From Clostridia bacterium (GTDB taxonomy: Bacteria; Bacillota; Clostridia; Oscillospirales; CAG-272), in contig JAFTLQ010000017.1 in the NCBI GenBank assembly GCA_017455905.1, positions 1-60,295 of the forward strand: 60,295 nt of DNA, in the 5' to 3' direction. The position numbers and the translations under genes are program-made. A model generated the notes under the pieces. The model made no database searches. It had not been told where the DNA came from and saw nothing but the letters and a program-made list of their open reading frames with translations. Positions 23,655 through 33,298 of the stretch are shown here, piece by piece; position 1 is the stretch's first letter, and each line of letters starts with the position of its first letter.

Positions 23655-25023
23655 GGTTGTCTTCCTCAAGCGTGCGGAACTTGGTAAACTGACCGACCCA
23701 GCCCATCTTGATATTACCTACCGAGCCGTGACGGTTCTTGGCAATGATGACCTCGGCGATATTCGCCGTATCGGCCGCATCGGAATCGGCACCGTCGGCA
23801 CCCTTGATATCCTTATAGTATTCATCACGGTACAGAAACAGAACGATATCCGCATCCTGCTCGATCGATCCCGAGTCACGCAGATCGGCCAAAGATGGAC
23901 GCTTATCGGCGCCGGAGCGCGATTCGGTACCACGGTTAAGCTGTGCGCAGCAGATGATGGGAATGCCAAAATCCTTGGCCATGATCTTCAGGTTACGGGA
24001 GATCTCGCCTACCTGTACGGCACGGTTATCCGACTTGGTCGTCGTTTGCATAAGACCGATGTAGTCGATGACGACAAGACCAAGATTGGGAATGCGGCGA
24101 AGCTTGGCCTTCATATCCGTCGTGCTAATGGCCGACGTATCGTCAATATAAATATCACAGCCGGACAGCGAGGTCACCACGTCCGCCAGGTTTTCCCAAT
24201 CCTCCGAACGGATCTGTCCCGAGCGAAGGGCATACGAGTCGACCATGGCTTCGCTGGACAGGATACGGTTGACCAGCTGTTCGCCCGACATTTCAAGAGA
24301 AAAGATGCATACGGACTTTCGACTGTTTTTGGCTACGTTGGTCGCAATATTCATGGCGAAGGAGGTCTTACCCATACCGGGACGCGCACCGACAATGATC
24401 ATATCGCCTGCCGACATCTGCACGAGCATACGGTCAAGCTTGGAAAATCCGGTCTTGACACCGGCATCCTCTGCCTTACCTTCAAATTTCAGCTCAAGAT
24501 CCTGATAGACGTTCTGAAGAATGTCACGGATATGACGGAAATCCTTCGTTTCGTTGTTGTGCGAGATATCAAAGATCTTCTGCTCGGCACTGTCGACGAT
24601 GTTGCGGACACTGTCGCCCTCACTATATGCATCGGCGCTGATCTGCTCGCAGACCGAGATCAGTCGGCGCAGAGTCGATTTTTCCTTAACGATACGTGCG
24701 TAATCCTTGATATTGGCAGCCGAGGGGACGGAGCTGCTGATAAGGGACAGGTATTGAATACCGCCCGCCTCATCACGATCGCCCTGCTCGACCAACGCGT
24801 TGACAAGTGTAACGGTGTCAATGACCTGGCTTTGCATAAACATACGGACAAGCGCCTCGTAAATATGCCGATGCTCCTGAAGATAGAAGTCCTCTGCCTT
24901 GATAAGCCCCGCCACCTTATCAAAGGAATCGGGACGGATCAGGATCGAACCGAGCAACGCCTGCTCTGCCTCGATCGAAACAGGCACCTGTCGCATGGAG
25001 GGAAGTTGATTGTTTACATCCAT
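23644..25023 (-). CDS. dnaB: Replicative DNA helicase DnaB
   Basis: A 459-residue hexameric helicase. N-terminal primase-interaction domain (EAEQALLGSILIRPDSFDKV), linker, and RecA-like core with Walker A GARPGMGKTS near 210, Walker B LVVIDYIGLMQ, the ISRNLKIMAKDFGIPI helix and the arginine-finger region near the end. No intein. Gene order rplI-dnaB with gdpP upstream is conserved in Bacillota. GAGGAG precedes ATG 25023. Confidence 0.97.
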   Translation of the reverse strand: MDVNNQLPSMRQVPVSIEAEQALLGSILIRPDSFDKVAGLIKAEDFYLQEHRHIYEALVRMFMQSQVIDTVTLVNALVEQGDRDEAGGIQYLSLISSSVPSAANIKDYARIVKEKSTLRRLISVCEQISADAYSEGDSVRNIVDSAEQKIFDISHNNETKDFRHIRDILQNVYQDLELKFEGKAEDAGVKTGFSKLDRMLVQMSAGDMIIVGARPGMGKTSFAMNIATNVAKNSRKSVCIFSLEMSGEQLVNRILSSEAMVDSYALRSGQIRSEDWENLADVVTSLSGCDIYIDDTSAISTTDMKAKLRRIPNLGLVVIDYIGLMQTTTKSDNRAVQVGEISRNLKIMAKDFGIPIICCAQLNRGTESRSGADKRPSLADLRDSGSIEQDADIVLFLYRDEYYKDIKGADGADSDAADTANIAEVIIAKNRHGSVGNIKMGWVGQFTKFRTLEEDNRVG

Positions 25024-25068
25024 TGGATTGCTCCTCTTGCTGTATTCCCCGCGTCAGCGGGCAAGGTC

Positions 25069-25512
25069 TTATTCGTGCACCAGCACGGTGAAGGTCGCGC
25101 TGACCTCGGGATGAAGCTTATAATCAACCGAATATTTGCCGTACGCACGGACGTTTTCCTTCAGCTGGATCTTACGCTTATCGACGGGCATGCCGATGGC
25201 TGCCTCCAGCTTTTCGGCAATATCCTTCGCCGTAACGGAGCCGTACAGGCGCCCGTCAGCCCCGTGCCCCATCTGAATGGAAAGCTCGCAGCCGGCGATC
25301 TTGGCGGCCAGCTCCTTGGCGGCGCGAAGCTCCTCGCGCGCACGGAACTGCTTGGCATCCTCTTTGTTTTTTAATTCGTTGGTGGCCTTGGCGTCTGCCA
25401 TAACGGCCTTCTTTTGCGGGAACAGGAAGTTGCGTGCGTATCCGTCGGATACCTCCACGATCTGATCCTTTTTTCCCTGCCCCTTGACGTCGCAAAGTAA
25501 AATAACCTTCAT
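25069..25512 (-). CDS. rplI: 50S ribosomal protein L9
   Basis: A 147-residue protein with the canonical start [20 protein letters not shown] and [12 protein letters not shown], the long connecting helix (about 40-75) and the C-terminal domain. It binds 23S rRNA near the L1 stalk. Sits between gdpP and dnaB, as in Bacillus and other Bacillota. Confidence 0.98.
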   Translation of the reverse strand: MKVILLCDVKGQGKKDQIVEVSDGYARNFLFPQKKAVMADAKATNELKNKEDAKQFRAREELRAAKELAAKIAGCELSIQMGHGADGRLYGSVTAKDIAEKLEAAIGMPVDKRKIQLKENVRAYGKYSVDYKLHPEVSATFTVLVHE

Positions 25513-25549
25513 TGCTGTATCTTCCTTTTTTTCAGTAAATTCTCGGTAC

Positions 25550-27568
25550 TCATTGATCCGTTATGGAATCAAGATAGTTGTCGATCGCACTCTTCAGACG
25601 TTCAAGCACCGCCGTTGCCGAGGTGCCGAGCACCTGCGCACCCGCTACGTCAAAGTGTCCGCCGCCGTGCAGCTGCTCCAGAATAAGCTGCACGTTGATA
25701 CGACCGCTGGAGCGTCCCGAAATGTGGATCTGCTCGCCGATGCGTACCAGCGTAAAGGACGCCTCAACGTCCTTGAGCGTCAGCATTTTATCCGCCGCCT
25801 TGGAGGCGATGATGCGATAGCTTTCATCCGTTTCCGCGTCACAGCAGGAAATGGCGATCGAATCGCGATAGATGATGATGTCGGTGTGAAAGCGTGCTTC
25901 CTTGGAGAGATCCTCGGGCGCGATCTTGAAGAAGTCGTAAACGTCCGAGGGATTGGCACCGGCACCGCGCAGGATCTGCGCTGCGCTGAAGGTGCGCGTA
26001 CCCGTGTTACGGGTAAACTGCTTAGTATCGAGCAGAATGCCCGACAAAAGCATATCGGCCTCCGCCTTCGTGATATCGCGAGAAGCGGCGGCGCAGTCCA
26101 GCATCTCCGTTACCAGCTCACACGTGCTGGAGGCCGAGGGGTCGACGTACGACAAAAGGACACGGTCGCTGACCTCCTCGATCTTTCGGTGATGATCGAC
26201 GATCGCGATCTTACGAACCTTAGCGGCGATCTCCGCGAACTGCGCACGAGCCGCCGTATTAACGTCACACAGGACGAGAAGCGTATCGGCGTTGACAAGG
26301 TCAAGTCCCTCGGCGCTGTCAACGAATACGTGAGCAAACTCGGGAATATCCTGCATCGTGCGGATCAGCGGCGTCAGGTTGGGGTCACGCATATCAATGG
26401 CGATGTTGACCTTTACGCCACAGGCCATGGCAAGACGTGCAATACCGACCGACGAGCCGAAGGAGTCAAAATCGCCGAAGCGATGTCCCATGACTAAGAC
26501 GTTATCGGCACGCGCCATGGTCGCATTCAGCTGACTGACGAAGGCACGCGAACGAAGATTGGAGCGCTTATAGATCGATTTGGTACGACCTCCGTAATAC
26601 TCTACCCCACTCTCGCCCTTAACGACCGCCTGGTCACCGCCGCGCGCTAAGGCAAGGTCGATGGCTTCCTTCGCAGCGGCGTCACGCTCGGCGAGCGTAT
26701 CACCGAGAGCGGACACACCGATGGATACCGTTACGGACATACCGTCGCCGATCTGCTTGGAACGGATCTCATCCAGGATGGAAAAGCGATTTTGGATACA
26801 GGTATCAAGAAACGCGCGCTCGAAGAACAGCACGTATTTATCGTTATCGTACAGCTTGATAACGCCGTTCATGTCAAGTGCCCATTTTTTCAGCGCGTCA
26901 TCTACCGACACGACCGCCAGGCGGAAGGAATCCTGCACGGACTGCAAAAAGTCCTCCATACTGTCAATGGTCACGTACGCTACGGCGATCGACTTGTCCT
27001 CAAAGGATCGCAGCGCCTCCGTCAGTGCGGTCTTGTCCGTCAGGACCATAGCAAACAGGCCGGCACCTGCGCGGGACAGGCAAAAGACGTCCGAGGCATA
27101 CACACGGCCGTCGCGGAGGATCTCCTTAACGTCATATCCGTCCGTACCGTTGCGGTTGATATCAAACAGCTCCGACAGATTTTTGGATCTTGGAAAATCC
27201 ACATCGGCAAAGATCGTCTGCTCGGCTACGGGATTATACCAAAGGAGCGTTCCGTAGGAATCGAACACGAGGGCAGCACTTGACAGCTGCTCAAGCACCT
27301 CAAAGCTATCCTCCTCCATCAGTACGGACAGCTCCGCCGCCGTCGCATGTCGACCGCTGCGAGAACGAAGAACGGTATACAGCGTCACCGCGGCAAGATA
27401 CACGCCGCAAAACAACAGGGCAAGAAGCCCTGTACGCATAGACACATGCGGCACGATCAGTGCATACAAAAGAAGCATAAGACAGCCGCCGCCGACCCAT
27501 GCGATCATATCGTATCGGATGGTCGAGGCTGCGAGCGTGCGTGCACGCTCATCGGTGGTTTTTTTCAA
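25550..27568 (-). CDS. gdpP: Cyclic-di-AMP phosphodiesterase GdpP
   Basis: About 672 residues: two N-terminal membrane helices (about 20-65), a PAS-like domain (95-150), a degenerate GGDEF domain (about 190-320), then DHH ([29 protein letters not shown]) and DHHA1 with [12 protein letters not shown]. It cleaves c-di-AMP to pApA. The first DHH motif has Phe-Gly where many homologues have Asn-Pro, but its metal Asp residues remain. Start: TTG 27568 lies 8 nt after GGAAGGTGATC, nearly the full anti-16S complement; the GTG at 27577 lies inside that site, so TTG is preferred. Confidence 0.95.
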   Translation of the reverse strand: MKKTTDERARTLAASTIRYDMIAWVGGGCLMLLLYALIVPHVSMRTGLLALLFCGVYLAAVTLYTVLRSRSGRHATAAELSVLMEEDSFEVLEQLSSAALVFDSYGTLLWYNPVAEQTIFADVDFPRSKNLSELFDINRNGTDGYDVKEILRDGRVYASDVFCLSRAGAGLFAMVLTDKTALTEALRSFEDKSIAVAYVTIDSMEDFLQSVQDSFRLAVVSVDDALKKWALDMNGVIKLYDNDKYVLFFERAFLDTCIQNRFSILDEIRSKQIGDGMSVTVSIGVSALGDTLAERDAAAKEAIDLALARGGDQAVVKGESGVEYYGGRTKSIYKRSNLRSRAFVSQLNATMARADNVLVMGHRFGDFDSFGSSVGIARLAMACGVKVNIAIDMRDPNLTPLIRTMQDIPEFAHVFVDSAEGLDLVNADTLLVLCDVNTAARAQFAEIAAKVRKIAIVDHHRKIEEVSDRVLLSYVDPSASSTCELVTEMLDCAAASRDITKAEADMLLSGILLDTKQFTRNTGTRTFSAAQILRGAGANPSDVYDFFKIAPEDLSKEARFHTDIIIYRDSIAISCCDAETDESYRIIASKAADKMLTLKDVEASFTLVRIGEQIHISGRSSGRINVQLILEQLHGGGHFDVAGAQVLGTSATAVLERLKSAIDNYLDSITDQ

Positions 27569-27621
27569 AACGATCACCTTCCTTTTCTGAATTCAAAAAG
27601 ACGGTCTTACAAAGATACGTA

Positions 27622-28617
27622 TCAAAGCTCGGGGCCTGCGCCGCTACCGCGGTTCTTTTGCATACGGTGGGCTGTGATAACCGCGATCACACCCTCAAGG
27701 GAAAGAAGCTGGATAGCGACCGACGGCATAAGGAAGAACAGCACGATGATCACGATCGTCATGGGATGTCTGCGGCGCGTACGGCGGGACACAAAACGCA
27801 AATATTTAAAGCCCACATAGGCATACATACACATAAAGAACAGCTGCAGGTTACCGACCGCAAGAGCGAAGACCGAATCGCCGACGATGAAGATCGACAG
27901 CAAGAACACGACTCCGTAAAAATAGGCAAACAGCACCGGCGTAGCAAAGCTCCAACGGCGCATCTGCTCTCCGCCGTCCGCACTCAGACGACATACGATG
28001 GCGGATACGAGCTTGAAGCACACGCCCACCATAGCAAAGGCCAACACCGCCACGATCGCCGGTACATACGTAAAGACGGAATCCAACACCGTCGAAAAAA
28101 GCTCGCTATATTCAGCGCTTTGCTCATTCACGACCTCCGAGAGCATCATATTCCATTCGGAAAGAAGCGACTCCTTTATCGCCGTAAATTGCTCGGTATA
28201 GTACGCGATCGCAGCGGCAGGGGACGCATCGGAGATCTCATAAGCGGCACTCATCCAGAAAACAAGACAGAACATGAGACAATACAGTCCAACGGACAGG
28301 ATCGCTACGTCAAACTTCGGCCGTCCGGTGCGGTAAAACCATGCGATACATACGCCAATACCGATCGCTACGACACAAGTGGGAAGCAAAAGCCACTGCA
28401 GGATACCGACAAGCACCAGAGAAAGGATGGATGCGACGATCGAATATAGACGGCGCCCGTCATCAAACATAAACAGCAACGTAAAGGCTACGGTGGCAAG
28501 CATGGTAAACATGCCAAGGTTGACCTGACACAGCAACGAAAAGGCAAGCGCCGCCACCAGCATAACGCTGCGCGCGGCGTGCGTATGCACACCATTTTTC
28601 CATTCAGTCGATCTCAT
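27622..28617 (-). CDS. DUF2232 (YybS-like) integral membrane protein
   Basis: A 331-residue protein with about eight hydrophobic segments in the YybS arrangement, ending in the motif-rich LFFLMPSVAIQLLSLEGVIA. Function unknown; the family is nearly always directly upstream of gdpP (yybS-yybT-rplI-dnaC in Bacillus subtilis), as here. First gene of the operon, starting at ATG 28617 after GGAGG. Confidence 0.85.
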   Translation of the reverse strand: MRSTEWKNGVHTHAARSVMLVAALAFSLLCQVNLGMFTMLATVAFTLLFMFDDGRRLYSIVASILSLVLVGILQWLLLPTCVVAIGIGVCIAWFYRTGRPKFDVAILSVGLYCLMFCLVFWMSAAYEISDASPAAAIAYYTEQFTAIKESLLSEWNMMLSEVVNEQSAEYSELFSTVLDSVFTYVPAIVAVLAFAMVGVCFKLVSAIVCRLSADGGEQMRRWSFATPVLFAYFYGVVFLLSIFIVGDSVFALAVGNLQLFFMCMYAYVGFKYLRFVSRRTRRRHPMTIVIIVLFFLMPSVAIQLLSLEGVIAVITAHRMQKNRGSGAGPEL

Positions 28618-28657
28618 AAGGTCCTCCTTTCCGGTAAAACATCAAGGTTATTATGTG

Positions 28658-28686
28658 ATTATACCACAATTCGGTGCATTTGTAAA
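28658..28686 (-). promoter_or_regulatory. Promoter of the yybS-gdpP-rplI-dnaB-tilS-ftsH operon
   Basis: TTTACA (28681-28686), 17 bp, TATAAT (28658-28663) on the minus strand, 41 nt before the first start codon. Back-to-back with the recG promoter. Confidence 0.85.
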
Positions 28687-28755
28687 GATAAAACAATAAT
28701 TTAATTTTAAATATATGTAAATTTTGAAAAAACACGCGATTTTTTTCAAACCATC

Positions 28756-28784
28756 TTGCAATACGGCGATTTGTGGTGTAAAAT
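28756..28784 (+). promoter_or_regulatory. Promoter of recG
   Basis: TTGCAA (28756-28761), 17 bp, TAAAAT (28779-28784). Confidence 0.7.
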
Positions 28785-28815
28785 ATTAGAAAACAACGAA
28801 GAAAGGAGCAAGCGT

Positions 28816-30957
28816 ATGTTCACCGTCCATACACCCGTATCGGAGCTCAAGGGCGTCGGTGTCGAGCGAGCAAAAAAGCTCAGCAAGCTCGGTATACACA
28901 CGCTGTATGATCTCCTTTTATATTTTCCCCGCGCATATGAAAAGCGCGGAGACGTTCGCCGACTGGCGGATGCACCGACCGATGACGAGCCCGTTTCCCT
29001 GCTCCTTACCGTTGCGACTGAGGTCAGCTCGGCTCGTATCCGTACAGGAATGACCGTTTCAAAATTCCGCGCCTTTGACGAAAGCGGCTCGGTCGAGATC
29101 ACGTTCTTCAACGCACCGTTCGTCAAGCAGGTCTTTCACACCGGTGCGCATTTTCGCTTTTTCGGCAAGCTGACCAAGCATCGCGGACGCCTGTCCATGA
29201 TCGCACCGAAGTACGAGCCGTGGCTTCAGGATACCCCTCTTGACGATTTCGTACCCGTTTATCCTCTGACGGACGGCCTCTCCTCCAAGATCATCGGCGG
29301 TCTTGTCAAGATCGCCGTGGACGCGCTGGCACAGGACTTGACCGATCCGCTGCCCGAGACGCTTCGCCGCGAGCTGTCGTTACCGACGCTGTCGTACGCC
29401 ATTCGGAACATCCATACCCCCATAGACGAGGGATCGCTGTCGCAGGCGATGCGAAGGCTGGCCTTTGACGAGCTCTTTTTCTTTGCCCTCGGCATCGCGC
29501 AGGTAACGAAGCAAAAGCGCACCGAATGTGCCGTAACGGTGAAAAAGACGTCGGTGGCGCCGTTTTTGGCTCTGTTGCCGTACGAGCTGACCGACGATCA
29601 GAAAAAGGCCGTCAACGACATATATTTAGATATGACGAAAACCGATGCCGGCGGCAACACGCCGCCGATGACCCGTATTTTGGCCGGCGACGTCGGCTCG
29701 GGAAAAACGGTATGCGCCGCTCTCGCCATGTATATCGTCGCCCGTTCCTCTCTGCAGTCGGCGCTCATGGTACCGACCGAGATCCTTGCGCGACAGCACT
29801 ATGAGGATCTTGCACCGATGTTTTCATCCCTAGGCTACCGCGTGGCACTCCTGCTTGGCGATACCAAGGAGAAGGAGCGGCGCCTTATTCTTGAGCAGAC
29901 CCAAGCCGGCGAGATCGATATTCTTATCGGTACGCACGCGCTTCTGTCCGATCGCCTGCAATTCAAGGCACTCGGTCTCATCATCACCGACGAGCAGCAT
30001 CGCTTTGGCGTGCGTCAGCGAGCCGTATTGAAGGAAAAAGCGTCCTCGGCTCATATGCTCGTCATGAGTGCCACCCCCATTCCCCGTTCGCTGGCTCTCG
30101 CCATGTACGGTGACCTCGACGTCTCGCGCATTCAGCAGATGCCAAAAGGGCGCATGCGCGTTGAGACCTATACCGTGGGAGAATCCTACCGCACCCGCGT
30201 GCTTGCTTTCATTGAAAAGCAGGTGGCCGAGGGTGGGCAGTGCTACATCGTCTGCCCGTCGATCGAACAGGGAGAAAGCGAGCAGCCGCTGTATGTACCG
30301 GATGGATTTTCCGGCAACGAGATCACGTATACGAACGGACAAGATCTAAAATCTGCCGTAGAATATACTGCAGATCTACAAAAAAAGCTTCCAAATCTTC
30401 GTATTGCCTGTATGCATGGCCGCATGAAGAGCGCCGAGCGCGACAGGATCATGCAGGACTTTGCACACGGGGATATCGACGTCCTTGTATCGACCACCGT
30501 CATTGAGGTTGGCGTCAACGTCCCGAACGCCACGCTGATGCTGGTGGAAAACGCCGACCGCTTCGGTCTGTCCCAGCTGCATCAGCTGAGAGGACGCGTC
30601 GGTCGCGGAAGCAAGCGTTCCTACTGTATCCTCATATCCGACGCAACGTCGGACAAGGCAAAGGAACGACTGTCCATTATGCGTACGACCTACGACGGCT
30701 ACGCCATTGCCGAGCGTGATCTTCGCATGCGCGGTCCGGGCGATTTTTTCTCCTTTGCCGATGAGGATGCGATCCGCCAAAGCGGCGGCTTTACCTTCCG
30801 CTTTGCCGCACTCTCCAAGGACAATGCCTTGCTTGAGCAAGCCTTTGGTGCCGCGCGGCGAATTGTAGACGCCGATCCGACGCTGAGCGAGCCGCATAAC
30901 CGCCTTTTAAAGGAGCATACGCTCTCCCTACTCCACAAGACATCAACGATCAGCTGA
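28816..30957 (+). CDS. recG: ATP-dependent DNA helicase RecG
   Basis: A 713-residue fork-reversal helicase. N-terminal wedge/OB domain (to about 240), then helicase motifs: Q/I region RILAGDVGSGKTVCAAL, MVPTEILARQHYE, Walker B variant ITDEQHRFGVRQR, MSATPIPRSLALAM, STTVIEVGVNVPNA and QLHQLRGRVGRG. Regresses stalled forks and unwinds Holliday junctions. Start at ATG 28816 with AAAGGAG upstream. 28 nt before rarA, so two fork-repair genes are joined. Confidence 0.97.
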   Translation: MFTVHTPVSELKGVGVERAKKLSKLGIHTLYDLLLYFPRAYEKRGDVRRLADAPTDDEPVSLLLTVATEVSSARIRTGMTVSKFRAFDESGSVEITFFNAPFVKQVFHTGAHFRFFGKLTKHRGRLSMIAPKYEPWLQDTPLDDFVPVYPLTDGLSSKIIGGLVKIAVDALAQDLTDPLPETLRRELSLPTLSYAIRNIHTPIDEGSLSQAMRRLAFDELFFFALGIAQVTKQKRTECAVTVKKTSVAPFLALLPYELTDDQKKAVNDIYLDMTKTDAGGNTPPMTRILAGDVGSGKTVCAALAMYIVARSSLQSALMVPTEILARQHYEDLAPMFSSLGYRVALLLGDTKEKERRLILEQTQAGEIDILIGTHALLSDRLQFKALGLIITDEQHRFGVRQRAVLKEKASSAHMLVMSATPIPRSLALAMYGDLDVSRIQQMPKGRMRVETYTVGESYRTRVLAFIEKQVAEGGQCYIVCPSIEQGESEQPLYVPDGFSGNEITYTNGQDLKSAVEYTADLQKKLPNLRIACMHGRMKSAERDRIMQDFAHGDIDVLVSTTVIEVGVNVPNATLMLVENADRFGLSQLHQLRGRVGRGSKRSYCILISDATSDKAKERLSIMRTTYDGYAIAERDLRMRGPGDFFSFADEDAIRQSGGFTFRFAALSKDNALLEQAFGAARRIVDADPTLSEPHNRLLKEHTLSLLHKTSTIS

Positions 30958-30985
30958 TCTTTCGATCGGACAGAAAGGACACACC

Positions 30986-32224
30986 ATGTCTATGCAACCA
31001 CTTGCCGACCGCATTCGCCCCAAAACACTTGACGAGGTCATGGGACAAACGCATTTAGTCGGCACCAACGGTATCCTGCGCAAGCTTACGCAGGCCGGAC
31101 GCATTCCCAACATGATCTTTTTCGGCCCGCCCGGCACGGGTAAGACCACCGTAGCCAACATTTTGGCGGCATCCTCCGGCAAGCAGCTGTTCAAGCTGAA
31201 TGCCACCACGGCTTCTCTGTCGGACGTCAAGGACGTCATTGCCTCCTCCGAAAGCCTGCTTTCCGACAATGGCACGCTCCTGTACCTCGATGAGATACAG
31301 TACTTTAACCGTAAGCAGCAGCAATCGCTGCTGGAATTTATGGAGAACGGCAAGATCACCCTCATCGCCTCTACCACGGAAAATCCGTATTATTACGTAT
31401 ACAACGCCCTGCTTTCCCGTTCCTCCGTGTTTGAATTCAAGCCCATTACTCCGTCGGACTGCGTACCGATGCTTCGACGGGCGCTGTCGGTGCTCAACGA
31501 CGATTTTCTGACGCAAAAGACGATCGCTGATGACGTTCTCCTATCCATGGCGCGTGCGGCAGGCGGCGATATCCGCATGAGCGTCGGTATTCTTGAAAAC
31601 GCCTATTATATCGCAGGAGATGCCATTACAAGCGAGGATATTGAGGCTCTTCTTCCGCAGGTCGTCGGGAGCTTTGACCGAGAGGGAGACGTGCATTACG
31701 ATCTTCTCTCCTGTCTGCAAAAATCCATTCGCGGCTCCGATCCCGATGCGGCCATCTTTTATCTCGCACGTCTTTTGGCGGGAGGCGATCTGATCTCTGC
31801 CTGCCGCCGTCTGCAGGTCATCGCATCCGAGGACGTCGGCTGTGCCTATCCCATGGCCGCTGCCATCACGCGCGCCTGTGTGGAAAGTGCCAAGGAGCTT
31901 GGCCTTCCCGAGGCGGCGATCCCCTTGGCCAACGCCACGATCATTCTCGCGACCGCACCAAAATCCAACTCCGCCCACGACGCCTATTTCGCCGCCAAAG
32001 CGGATTTTGAAAAAGGGCTCGGTCAGTCGATCCCCACCCACCTGCAAAGCCCGCAATTTAAGGGCTATTTGTATCCGCACGCATATAAAAACAACTACGT
32101 CACCCAGCAGTATCTGCCGGATGACATCAAGGACCGCCGCTACTACACCTTCGGGACGAACAAAACGGAGCAGGCGGCCAAGGCCTATTACGATATGATC
32201 CGTGCCGCTGCTCGGACGCAATAA
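30986..32224 (+). CDS. rarA: Replication-associated recombination protein RarA (MgsA)
   Basis: A 412-residue AAA+ clamp-loader-like ATPase: ADRIRPKTLDEVMGQTHLVG, Walker [10 protein letters not shown], Walker B LYLDEIQYFNRKQQQ, sensor STTENPYYYV, and the C-terminal tetramerisation domain (SIRGSDPDAAIFYLARLLAG). Acts at stalled forks, consistent with following recG. Confidence 0.96.
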   Translation: MSMQPLADRIRPKTLDEVMGQTHLVGTNGILRKLTQAGRIPNMIFFGPPGTGKTTVANILAASSGKQLFKLNATTASLSDVKDVIASSESLLSDNGTLLYLDEIQYFNRKQQQSLLEFMENGKITLIASTTENPYYYVYNALLSRSSVFEFKPITPSDCVPMLRRALSVLNDDFLTQKTIADDVLLSMARAAGGDIRMSVGILENAYYIAGDAITSEDIEALLPQVVGSFDREGDVHYDLLSCLQKSIRGSDPDAAIFYLARLLAGGDLISACRRLQVIASEDVGCAYPMAAAITRACVESAKELGLPEAAIPLANATIILATAPKSNSAHDAYFAAKADFEKGLGQSIPTHLQSPQFKGYLYPHAYKNNYVTQQYLPDDIKDRRYYTFGTNKTEQAAKAYYDMIRAAARTQ

Positions 32225-32246
32225 TATTCGATTTTTCACACAACTA

Positions 32247-32275
32247 TTGACAAATGTCGAATTTTCTGCTATAAT
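32247..32275 (+). promoter_or_regulatory. Consensus promoter upstream of the lipid kinase gene
   Basis: TTGACA (32247-32252), 17 bp, TATAAT (32270-32275): both hexamers perfect. Confidence 0.9.
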
Positions 32276-32329
32276 AGGTATACTGTATAGACAGAATATA
32301 CAATTTTGTCTTCTGTTTGGGAGAACGAT

Positions 32330-33271
32330 ATGATCTATCATTTTATTCTGAACCCAAAATCCGGCAAAAAGCGTGCGGGATTTCAATACGAAGATGCTAT
32401 CAAGACCGCATGTCAAAGCCGTCGCTTAGATTATCATATATACTACACCACCTGTCCCGGCGATGCGACGACCTACGTTCGCTCCATGATCAACATTTCC
32501 TCCGAACGCCAGCGTTTTATCTGCGTCGGTGGCGACGGAACGCTCAACGAGATCGTCAACAGCGCCCCGTCCAATCCGAACGTTGAATTCGGCATTATCC
32601 CCAATGGATCGGGCAACGACTTTGTCAAGAATTTCACCGAGCCCTCGCTATTCTACAATCTGGATGCACAGATCGACGGCGAAGCGATCCCGCTCGACCT
32701 CATTCAGTGTAATGACGTGTATTGCGCCAACATGATGAATATCGGCTTTGACTGCTCCGTCGTCAAGGAAGCGGCAAAGCTGAAAAAATGGAAGCTCGTT
32801 TCTCCCTCCATGTCGTATATCTTCGGCGTGGTCGTGGCTCTTTGCAAGCCATTCGGCACAAATATGAAGATCATCTTTGACGACGGTGAGGTCATTCAGC
32901 AGGAGATGCTTCTGACCGCGATCGGAAACGGACGCTTTTGCGGCGGTGGCTTCGATGCCGCCCCCTGTGCCTTTTTGAACGACGGACTCATGGATGTCTG
33001 TGCGATCAAAAAGATCTCCCGACTGAAATTTCTCACGCTCGTTAAGGAATACAAGAACGGCACCTACCTGTCCGATCCCAAGGCCATGGAGATCATTCGT
33101 TACCGTCAAGTATCCCATTTCCGTATGGAATTTGAACAACCGATCCCGATCTGCAACGACGGAGAGATCGCCGGCGCCAAGAACATCGATTTCACCGTTA
33201 TTCCCCACGGCTTTCATTTCGTTATCCCCAAGGGCAGTGCCCTGCGCTTTATAAAAAGAACCGATGTCTGA
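32330..33271 (+). CDS. Diacylglycerol kinase family lipid kinase
   Basis: A 313-residue DagK/YegS-type kinase: NPKSGKKRA start, nucleotide motif CVGGDGTLNEIVN (about 63-75), PNGSGNDFVKNF and the C-terminal beta-domain with CNDGEIAGAKNIDF. Probably returns diacylglycerol from lipoteichoic acid synthesis to phosphatidate. ATG 32330 is chosen (GGGAGA upstream) over the longer frame. Followed after 27 nt by comEC. Confidence 0.93.
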   Translation: MIYHFILNPKSGKKRAGFQYEDAIKTACQSRRLDYHIYYTTCPGDATTYVRSMINISSERQRFICVGGDGTLNEIVNSAPSNPNVEFGIIPNGSGNDFVKNFTEPSLFYNLDAQIDGEAIPLDLIQCNDVYCANMMNIGFDCSVVKEAAKLKKWKLVSPSMSYIFGVVVALCKPFGTNMKIIFDDGEVIQQEMLLTAIGNGRFCGGGFDAAPCAFLNDGLMDVCAIKKISRLKFLTLVKEYKNGTYLSDPKAMEIIRYRQVSHFRMEFEQPIPICNDGEIAGAKNIDFTVIPHGFHFVIPKGSALRFIKRTDV

Positions 33272-33298
33272 CGGCTCGTCCGTCCGCAGGAGGCCGCC

